Shown here: positions 56,622 to 62,645 of the stretch, piece by piece
Position numbering within the stretch: position 1 is the first letter of the stretch
Layout of the letters: each line of letters starts with the position of its first letter
Source of the DNA: Blautia sp. Marseille-P3201T
Lineage (GTDB): Bacteria > Bacillota > Clostridia > Lachnospirales > Lachnospiraceae
DNA length: 62,645 nt
Assembly: GCF_900120295.1 (NCBI RefSeq)
Contig: NZ_LT635463.1
Location: forward strand, 1 to 62,645
Direction of reading: 5' to 3'
Notes under the pieces: generated by a model
What the model saw: the letters and a program-made list of their open reading frames with translations, nothing else
Databases searched by the model: none
Told to the model about the DNA's origin: nothing
Translations under genes and position numbers: made by a program

Positions 56622-56803
56622 TTATTGGATTTTGTCTTTACTTATGATATTATATGTATGAGCAAAGAAGGCTATGGTCATTCGGCTCATAGTTGGAGCT
56701 CCCACTTGAGAGTTGGTTCGCTCTCCCGAATAGGTATATACCGAAAAAAAGAACTATACTAAAGATAAACGAAATGCTCTTGGTGTATATCCAAGAGCAT
56801 TTT
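56622..56803 (+). ncRNA. Candidate structured RNA upstream of the immunity genes
   Basis: TTGGAT-N17-TATTAT lies at about 56624-56652. The following sequence forms TATGAGC/GCTCATA and GGAGCTCCCACTTGAGAG-type stems. It ends in AAATGCTCTTGG/CCAAGAGCATTT (56769-56801), a clear terminator. The length is about 140 nt, with no good reading frame. It resembles the short antisense RNAs of this region. The rest of 56478-56997 is AT-rich and without a gene. Confidence 0.5.
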
Positions 56804-56997
56804 ATGTTGAAAAAATGGATAATTTTAGTTAAATAGTAGAATTGTTTACGAGGTTTCTAGCAATACTCACATCGAAGTCACTTATACCAAAAACAATTCA
56901 AACGTCATATTAAGAAAAAATTATTTTTTATGCTAATATTTAAATAGCATTTACCATAACATAAAATATTAGTAATATTAGTTAGATAGGTGAATTT

Positions 56998-57585
56998 ATG
57001 AATACAGAAAATTTAGAAAAAATACCTTTGAACAATTTTCCTTTTGATACAAAACTTTTCCTTTCTGATCTCCAAAAGAAGGATTACCTACTCCTTTTTA
57101 AGCATTATGTCAAAAAATATATTCCAGAGTTTAAAACAATAAAATACCAATATTTTATTATCGGCAATATTCTCAACTTTATATTATCTACTATACTCTA
57201 TATCGCTTTTGATATTAACTGGATGAAATGGTTTTTTATTGTTTTTATCCTAGTTTGCATTTACACACTACTATGTATTACGACACATACAGCCTCTTAT
57301 TTCGATTTATATTGGAAAGACCAAAATACCTTAAGAAAAAAAGGTTACTATATCCATTCTTTACAGTTCACTGAAGAAAAAATCATTATAGAGCACTATA
57401 AAAATTTCAAACCGGTAATTTCCACATATAATTATCAGGATATGAACACGCTGGATATAAGTCCTTATGGTATTATTATAAAAAATTCTGTAATTATATA
57501 TGTATCATATTGTGCATTCCCAGATTATAAAGTTTTTAAAAATTTTTGTAATTGGTATAGGAGAAAATATTTATGCAAGAAATAA
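56998..57585 (+). CDS. YcxB-like membrane protein 1, candidate immunity
   Basis: A 195-aa protein with two membrane helices (about residues 52-70 and 76-95) and a cytoplasmic beta domain with LDISPYGIIIKNSVIIYV. The topology and the PYGIII stretch match the protein encoded next to it, so the two are distant paralogues. RBS is TAGGTG-like and weak. The pair converges on the 855-aa toxin gene and shares its terminator. This mirrors pore-forming colicins, whose immunity genes lie opposite and downstream of the toxin. Confidence 0.7.
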   Translation: MNTENLEKIPLNNFPFDTKLFLSDLQKKDYLLLFKHYVKKYIPEFKTIKYQYFIIGNILNFILSTILYIAFDINWMKWFFIVFILVCIYTLLCITTHTASYFDLYWKDQNTLRKKGYYIHSLQFTEEKIIIEHYKNFKPVISTYNYQDMNTLDISPYGIIIKNSVIIYVSYCAFPDYKVFKNFCNWYRRKYLCKK

Positions 57586-58133
57586 ACACTGAGATTTGTT
57601 TTGAATTCAAAAAATACCGCCGTCTGATTATATGGTGGTATAAGCGCCAAAAAAAGGTCTGGGACGCCCGTATCAAAGTATTCATAGGATTTATTTTTAC
57701 CATAGGAACTTTTATAGCATATTGGTATATGGGTTCACGTGATGTTTTATTAGAAAACACTGCAGGCGTTCTTCTTATTCTCACACTTGCATTTCTCATC
57801 ATAGTTGAGACATACTCCATACTAATCGGAATTCCATATAAACCTGCAAAAGTATACTGGCAAATTTTCAGACGAAAAAAAGAAATGGGAACGTACATAA
57901 AAAGTATTTCTTTTTTTCCAGATTGTATGAATATAGAATATAGTCTTCTAAATATTCCTTTTCAGAAAACTATTTTATATAATCAGCCGGTAGATATCAA
58001 AATATCCCCTTTTGGCATTATTATTGAAATGGAAGGTGAACGCAATTTAATCTTCTTACCTAAAGAACTTTTTTCAGATAATGAGCAATACATGACTTGC
58101 CAAAAATATATTGAGCAAAATTTTGACTGTTAA
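57573..58133 (+). CDS. YcxB-like membrane protein 2, candidate immunity
   Basis: A 186-aa protein overlapping the previous gene by 13 bases, with GGAGAAAAT as ribosome site. Two membrane helices (about residues 35-52 and 62-82) precede a beta domain with VDIKISPFGIIIEMEGERN. It is related to the first protein in plan and in the SPxGIII motif. No promoter of TTTACA type precedes the pair, so it is probably made independently of the toxin, as self-protection requires. The immunity role is inferred. Confidence 0.72.
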   Translation: MQEINTEICFEFKKYRRLIIWWYKRQKKVWDARIKVFIGFIFTIGTFIAYWYMGSRDVLLENTAGVLLILTLAFLIIVETYSILIGIPYKPAKVYWQIFRRKKEMGTYIKSISFFPDCMNIEYSLLNIPFQKTILYNQPVDIKISPFGIIIEMEGERNLIFLPKELFSDNEQYMTCQKYIEQNFDC

Positions 58134-58141
58134 ATCAAAGA

Positions 58142-58173
58142 ACCCCGTGGTGATCATAAACACCACGGGGTTC
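58142..58173. terminator. Bidirectional terminator between toxin and immunity genes
   Basis: AACCCCGTGGTG pairs with CACCACGGGGTT around an eight-base loop. It serves both the rightward immunity pair and the leftward 855-aa gene. Confidence 0.88.
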
Positions 58174-58177
58174 TTAC

Positions 58178-60745
58178 TTATATTTTAAAAACTTTAAAAG
58201 CTTGTTTGATAAATTCCGTTACACCCAGAATTTCACCTACAACCTCGGCTAAAACGCCTCCAACCAACTTAGCAGCCGCTCCCAATAAATAGAAAGTTGC
58301 AAATCCTCCTACTACAAATACCGCAGTAGTGAAATAACTCATAAGATCATTTACCACTAACCCCGGCTCTGCCATTCCTCCCTCACTTGGTTCTGTGGGT
58401 TTAATGTAAATCGTATATTTATAACTAAATGCATGGTTATAATATTCTGTAACTTCTACTTCTGACTGTACAGCATAACTAATTGTTATCCAATTACCGA
58501 ATGCAGCACCAACCTCAATTTTGCCTTTTCCATCTCCTACTTCCATTGCTAATGCTACTAAAGGCTGCATTGCATCTTTCGGTATACCAAATGTACTTTC
58601 AATTCCTCCTAATGCAGAGTCTCCTCCAAACATGATAGTTCCATTTGTAACATTAAATTCATGTTTAAATCTACATTCTTTAAAAAGTTTTGTTTCACTT
58701 GAAAATTCCGTTGTAATTCTAATGTTAGAGCTTCTAAAAATTTCTAGTTCACGATTAAAATTTTCTGCTGTTATATTCAAAAGAATATTATCATCATTAC
58801 CAGTAGCTTCCAACAAACTCCACCATTTTGAGACAAGCACTTTATTGATTTCCTTTTGAGATGGTACTGGATCAGGTTCTTCCGGTGTACCTATACCATC
58901 ATTACATCCATATCCATGAATATATGTATTGGTTCTTGAATACCACTTCTCTCTTACAGCATCCGTAGCATTTCCCTCGATTGTAGTTACTCCTGTTGCA
59001 GATACTCCCGTAACAATACCAGTATGTCCTACAACCCCATCTGCACTGTTCCAGAAGAAAATGGTATCTCCTACCTTAGGTGTATATCCACCACTTCTAG
59101 AATAAAATTTACCTTTTGCTCTATACGCATTTACTCCAGAAGGACAATATGCAAAACTAGGAACTTTACTGTTTAAAATTCCAGCCTGATATGCACACCA
59201 AGAAACGAACATTGCACACCATGCTCCCCCTTGAATTCCATACCATTCTCCATAAGGTGTAATATTATTTGAGTTATCTTCTGCAAATCCCCAAGAAAGC
59301 TCATGTCTTGCTACATTTACCATTTTCTGAACGCCTGTACCAGATACAGGAACTTTATATACAGAAAACAGTTTTTTCCAAGTACCAGAACCAACTATTC
59401 CATCTGCTGATAAACCATATTTATTCTGGAATGATAAAACAGCATTTTTAGTACCTTCACCAAATACTCCATCTACGGATACAGAATATCCCAAAACATT
59501 CAACATGCGTTGTAAATATTTTGTTAAAGAGCCATTAGAGCCAACACGTAATGTTGCGGATGTAGTTCCACTGCCACCGCCATTACCTGTAATACCTAAC
59601 TTATCTTTTGTTGCATTTCCAACCATTCCATCCGGAGTTAACCCGTTTGCTTTCTGAAATGCAATAACTGCACTGTAAGTATTTTCACCTGCAATCCCGT
59701 CAATACCACCTGTATTATATCCGTGATTTACTAATGACTGCTGAATAGGTCGAATAACACTCCTTAATTTTTCCCATGTAGCAGTACCAACTACTCCATC
59801 TACGGATAATCCATAACGGCTCTGGAAAAGGCGTACCGCTGAAGCTGTTCCCGCTCCAAAATCTCCATCTCGACCATTTGGGTTAATGCACGAAATCCAC
59901 AATCCATTCTGAAGATACAATACATAAGGACCTTTAGAACCCTGTTTTAATGGAAAACTATCTGTACCGCCATCGCCCGGATTACCTAAAAGCTTTGCCC
60001 TTGTAGCTGGTCCTACCTGACCATCCACAGATAACCCATTCGCCCTCTGAAATGAAATAACTGCTTCATACGTAGCTGGTCCTGCAATTCCATCAATACC
60101 ATTTGTGCTATATCCATTTCTAACTAATGCGTTCTGAATTTCTTTAATTAACGTTTGAAGCTTACTCCATGTTCCAGTCCCAACAATTCCATCTACGGAA
60201 AGACTATACTTGCTCTGGAATTTTCTAACTGCATTCTCTGTTCCTGTTCCAAAGTCTCCATCAATGCTACCCGGGCTGCAACACATAATATGAAGTCCAT
60301 ACTGAAGGTATAACACATTATCCCCTTTTGATCCCTGTTTCAAAGGAAAACCTGAATTTCCTGTATTAGATGAGTTACCATTCATAAGTTTTGCCCTTGT
60401 AATATCGCCTACCTGTCCGTCTGCTGAAAGGGAATTTGCTTTTTGAAATGCGATAACAGCATTATATGTACCAGAACCAGCAATTCCATCAATATACCCC
60501 CGATAATAGTTTTTCTGGCTCAAAGCCCTCTGAATAATTTTAATTTCCCCAACAAGATTATTCCAAGTAGCATCACCTACCTGCCCATCTACTGAAAGAC
60601 CATATTTCTTTTGATACTTTTTTACAGCGGCTTCTGTTCCTGCTCCAAAATCTCCGTCGAAACCATTTGGGCTACAACACATAATATGAAGTCCATACTG
60701 TAAATAGCTTACCTGTACACCTTTGTCTCCTTTTTTTAATAACAT
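58178..60745 (-). CDS. 855-aa toxin: seven PG-binding modules + CHAP + hydrophobic C-terminal domain
   Basis: ATG 60745 follows GAAAGAGGTG; the frame extends to 60808 but overlaps the promoter. Residues 1-475 contain seven peptidoglycan-binding modules, six as three alternating pairs. Each has a DGDFGAGT- or DGIAGxxT-like turn and a GLSVDGxVG end. The CHAP domain (about 485-620) has Cys in WCAMFVSWC and His in VVGHTGIVTGV. Residues 625-855 form an unrecognised domain: a beta-rich part, then two hydrophobic helices (YFTTAVFVVGGFATFYLLGA and VGGVLAEVVGEILGV) near the end. Such a hydrophobic hairpin suggests membrane insertion, as in pore-forming bacteriocins. No signal peptide. The promoter is TTTACA-N16-CTTTTT. 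Confidence 0.83.
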   Translation of the reverse strand: MLLKKGDKGVQVSYLQYGLHIMCCSPNGFDGDFGAGTEAAVKKYQKKYGLSVDGQVGDATWNNLVGEIKIIQRALSQKNYYRGYIDGIAGSGTYNAVIAFQKANSLSADGQVGDITRAKLMNGNSSNTGNSGFPLKQGSKGDNVLYLQYGLHIMCCSPGSIDGDFGTGTENAVRKFQSKYSLSVDGIVGTGTWSKLQTLIKEIQNALVRNGYSTNGIDGIAGPATYEAVISFQRANGLSVDGQVGPATRAKLLGNPGDGGTDSFPLKQGSKGPYVLYLQNGLWISCINPNGRDGDFGAGTASAVRLFQSRYGLSVDGVVGTATWEKLRSVIRPIQQSLVNHGYNTGGIDGIAGENTYSAVIAFQKANGLTPDGMVGNATKDKLGITGNGGGSGTTSATLRVGSNGSLTKYLQRMLNVLGYSVSVDGVFGEGTKNAVLSFQNKYGLSADGIVGSGTWKKLFSVYKVPVSGTGVQKMVNVARHELSWGFAEDNSNNITPYGEWYGIQGGAWCAMFVSWCAYQAGILNSKVPSFAYCPSGVNAYRAKGKFYSRSGGYTPKVGDTIFFWNSADGVVGHTGIVTGVSATGVTTIEGNATDAVREKWYSRTNTYIHGYGCNDGIGTPEEPDPVPSQKEINKVLVSKWWSLLEATGNDDNILLNITAENFNRELEIFRSSNIRITTEFSSETKLFKECRFKHEFNVTNGTIMFGGDSALGGIESTFGIPKDAMQPLVALAMEVGDGKGKIEVGAAFGNWITISYAVQSEVEVTEYYNHAFSYKYTIYIKPTEPSEGGMAEPGLVVNDLMSYFTTAVFVVGGFATFYLLGAAAKLVGGVLAEVVGEILGVTEFIKQAFKVFKI

Positions 60746-60791
60746 ATAGACACCTCTTTCACTTTTATTGAATTTATAAATTCTATAAATA

Positions 60792-60819
60792 AAAAAGACA
60801 ATAGCCACCTATTTGTAAA
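60792..60819 (-). promoter_or_regulatory. UviA/TcdR-type promoter of the 855-aa gene
   Basis: On the minus strand TTTACA (60819-60814), 16 bases, CTTTTT (60797-60792), 47 bases before ATG 60745. It is identical in boxes and spacing to those of the 875-aa gene and the holin. Confidence 0.7.
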
Positions 60820-60906
60820 CTACGATTTTAAATATAATTAAATTTTTGATAGAATACCTGAACATATCATTCTTCCGTTTAAAAAGTGCAGGATTTTTTC
60901 CATAAA

Positions 60907-60945
60907 GCAGCCCTCAAAAGATTTCACTCTTTTGAGGGCCGCTCT
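60907..60945 (-). terminator. Terminator between the two wall-hydrolase genes
   Basis: GCCCTCAAAAG pairs with CTTTTGAGGGC. It lies 46 bases past the stop of the 875-aa gene and before the promoter of the 855-aa gene, so each has its own transcript. Confidence 0.8.
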
Positions 60946-60990
60946 TTTCAATTTACTAATTATTTTTTAATATACAGTATCCTTGTTTTT

Positions 60991-62645
60991 TTAATGAATT
61001 AACGCTTTTACAGTATCCTTTCCTACCATACCGTCTGCTGAAAGCCCATTTCTACTCTGGAATGAAATGACTCCCTGTTTTGTGGAAGGTCCAAAATCAC
61101 GGTCAATACCATTGGATAAAGAAATCCCATGAGCATATAAGCCAATTTGAATAGCTCCTACGTACAGATTATTTGCTCCCTGACTAAGAATGTGTGATGC
61201 ACAGGCTGCTTCTGTTGCAGCTCCCCACAAACCATCTGTCACAAGATTTGTACCATACACTTTATTTAATGCTGACTGAATAGCTTTTATAAGTGCTCTT
61301 TTTGAATTAGCCCCCCAACTGCCATCTACACTAATGCCCGCACCAAACAAGCTATTCAAAGCCGCTTGAGCAGTTTTCACTGTACTTCCTCCGGTTGAAC
61401 CGCCTAAAGACACATAATTCTGATGCATATATCCGATACCAATATTTTTCACTCTCACATGAACCCAAGAACCTATTCTTGTACCATCTACCTCAAAAGT
61501 ATCTCCACGGTATAAAGAACCAATCACATTTCCTCCGGGTGTCAATCGTACATATACTCCATCTCCGGTACATGTTCCTGTACCCGTAGTCGTCCATGAA
61601 CCACCACCAGAATAGTGAGAGTCTGTTAATGCTCTAAAAGTATCTGCTCCTGCCATACCATCTGCTGATAAGCCCTTAGAGTTCTGGAATTTAATCACTC
61701 CCTGTTTTGTAGAAGGTCCAAAATCACAATCAATGCCATTAGATAATGACATACCCGTAGAATATAAGCCAATTTGAAGAACACCTACATAAAGATTGTT
61801 TGCTCCTTCCTTTAATACATGTGCAGCACATGCCATCTCTGTATTTTTGCCCCAAATACCATCTACTGAAAGCCCTGCACCATATACACTATTAAGCGCT
61901 GACTGAATAGCAGATATATAAGCTTTTTTGGAATTGGCTCCCCAAATGCCATCTACTGCCAAACCAGCATTAAAACGTTTATTTAATTCTGCCTGAGCAA
62001 TACTAACATTAGAATAATTACCATTATCATAGGACACATAATTCTGATGCATATATCCAATACCAATACCCGGCACTTTAATATGAACCCATTCACCAGA
62101 CTTCTTCCCATCAACCTCAAAACGATTTCCTTTATTCAAAGAACCAATAATACTGCCTCCCGGTGTAGCTCTAACATATACGCCATTTCCTGTACATGTC
62201 GCAGTTCCTGTTGTTGTCCAACTTCCGCCACTTGTATTATCATAAGACACATAATCCTGATGCATATATCCTACACCAATACCAGATACTTTCACATGAA
62301 CCCAAGAGCCAGACTTTGTTCCATCAACTTCAAAACGAGTACCTTTATTGACTGATCCAATAACTGTTCCTCCCGGTGTAGCTCTAACATTTACACCTTC
62401 ACCTGTACATATAGCAGTTCCCGTAGGTTTCCATGAGTCCCCTGGAAATGGATTTTCTCCGCTTCCTCCACTGTTAATATCAGTTATTACACTATAATCT
62501 GGACGTGCAAATTTCGTACCCGCCATTTTACTGTTATAATATTTTTTCTGGTAAACGCCATCTCCGTTATCAATGATGCCTGTGTTAGGACCAGTATTAC
62601 CTTCGATTGTAACAAATAAATCGCCCTGCACATCAATAACTAATC
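60991..62645 (-). CDS. Lysozyme-like/CHAP/SH3 wall hydrolase (C-terminal part, crosses junction)
   Basis: The continuation of the gene that starts at 1100; bases 62519-62645 are the repeated overlap. This part encodes residues 367-875. Two SH3 modules come first (about 379-437 and 447-510, each with GxxVRATPGG and YMHQDYV/YMHQNYV). A double peptidoglycan-binding unit (536-665), a third SH3 (674-735) and a second double unit (744-875) follow. The two halves SH3 plus PG-binding are clearly duplicated. The protein ends right after the last binding module, so it lacks the C-terminal domain of the other two large proteins. Its activity should lie in the two N-terminal catalytic domains. Confidence 0.85.
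   Translation of the reverse strand, partial: LVIDVQGDLFVTIEGNTGPNTGIIDNGDGVYQKKYYNSKMAGTKFARPDYSVITDINSGGSGENPFPGDSWKPTGTAICTGEGVNVRATPGGTVIGSVNKGTRFEVDGTKSGSWVHVKVSGIGVGYMHQDYVSYDNTSGGSWTTTGTATCTGNGVYVRATPGGSIIGSLNKGNRFEVDGKKSGEWVHIKVPGIGIGYMHQNYVSYDNGNYSNVSIAQAELNKRFNAGLAVDGIWGANSKKAYISAIQSALNSVYGAGLSVDGIWGKNTEMACAAHVLKEGANNLYVGVLQIGLYSTGMSLSNGIDCDFGPSTKQGVIKFQNSKGLSADGMAGADTFRALTDSHYSGGGSWTTTGTGTCTGDGVYVRLTPGGNVIGSLYRGDTFEVDGTRIGSWVHVRVKNIGIGYMHQNYVSLGGSTGGSTVKTAQAALNSLFGAGISVDGSWGANSKRALIKAIQSALNKVYGTNLVTDGLWGAATEAACASHILSQGANNLYVGAIQIGLYAHGISLSNGIDRDFGPSTKQGVISFQSRNGLSADGMVGKDTVKALIH

Noticed and set aside
6754-56998. Holin, endolysin-like and CHAP proteins suggesting a prophage
   Set aside because: No capsid, portal, tail, terminase or integrase genes are present. 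The genes have a bacteriocin-type sigma factor and TTTACA promoters instead. Coordinates run across the circle join.

Overview
The window is a circular extrachromosomal element that has been linearised. Bases 62519-62645 repeat bases 1-127 exactly, so the unique circle is 62,518 bp, and one large gene crosses the junction. It carries two replication-type loci, ParA/ParB partition genes, a relaxase with accessory proteins, a full type IV-like conjugation operon and no chromosomal housekeeping genes. It is therefore a self-transmissible plasmid. The AT-rich sequence, strong AGGAGG ribosome binding sites, DUF5688 protein, choline-binding-type repeats, MobL-like relaxase, SpaA-type pilins and IS1634-family element fit a gut Clostridia host, most likely Lachnospiraceae. 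The genus cannot be read from the sequence.

Region A (56.8 kb through the junction to 6.8 kb) looks like a bacteriocin island. It encodes a small sigma factor of the UviA/TcdR/BotR/TetR type, a phage-type holin, three very large cell-wall-targeting proteins (875, 855 and 812 aa) built from peptidoglycan-binding, SH3, CHAP, lysozyme-like and DUF1906 modules, and a 178-aa accessory protein. Six of these genes have a TTTACA -35 element, and three of those share the exact arrangement TTTACA-N16-CTTTTT. Two of the large proteins end in unrecognised C-terminal domains, and each sits beside small membrane proteins placed as immunity genes would be. A lipoprotein with its own sigma-A-type promoter precedes the third. 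The layout matches the UV-inducible bacteriocin locus of clostridial plasmid pIP404 (uviA, uviB, bcn), enlarged to three toxins.

Region B (6.8-22.5 kb) is plasmid backbone: two serine recombinases with a res-like repeat region, small transfer-associated genes, ParB, a ParA with a ParB-like tail, a MOBP/MobL relaxase with two accessory DNA-binding proteins, a probable oriT, a Rep_3 initiator with iterons, a RelB/YoeB toxin-antitoxin pair, an orphan methyltransferase, a RadC-like protein and a small repressor circuit. Twelve copies of one hairpin, AGGTGCTA-N4-TAGCACCT, punctuate the backbone. Several long imperfect palindromes lie between genes.

Region C (22.9-46.2 kb) is one long leftward operon for conjugation: an ArdC-like antirestriction protein, a CpaE-like ATPase, a TOPRIM protein, SSB, a CHAP wall hydrolase, VirB4, PrgI-like, VirB6-like and VirD4 proteins and a VirB2-like protein. 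A complete sortase-assembled pilus (major pilin, minor pilin, thioester tip adhesin, class B and class C sortases) is embedded in it.

Region D (46.5-56.5 kb) is a mosaic: intact and decayed type I toxin-antitoxin loci, a wall-binding repeat protein, an IS1634-family insertion flanked by a 106-107 bp target duplication, a second DNA-binding initiator-like gene with four iterons spaced exactly 32 bp apart, and a coiled-coil gene with a decayed paralogue.
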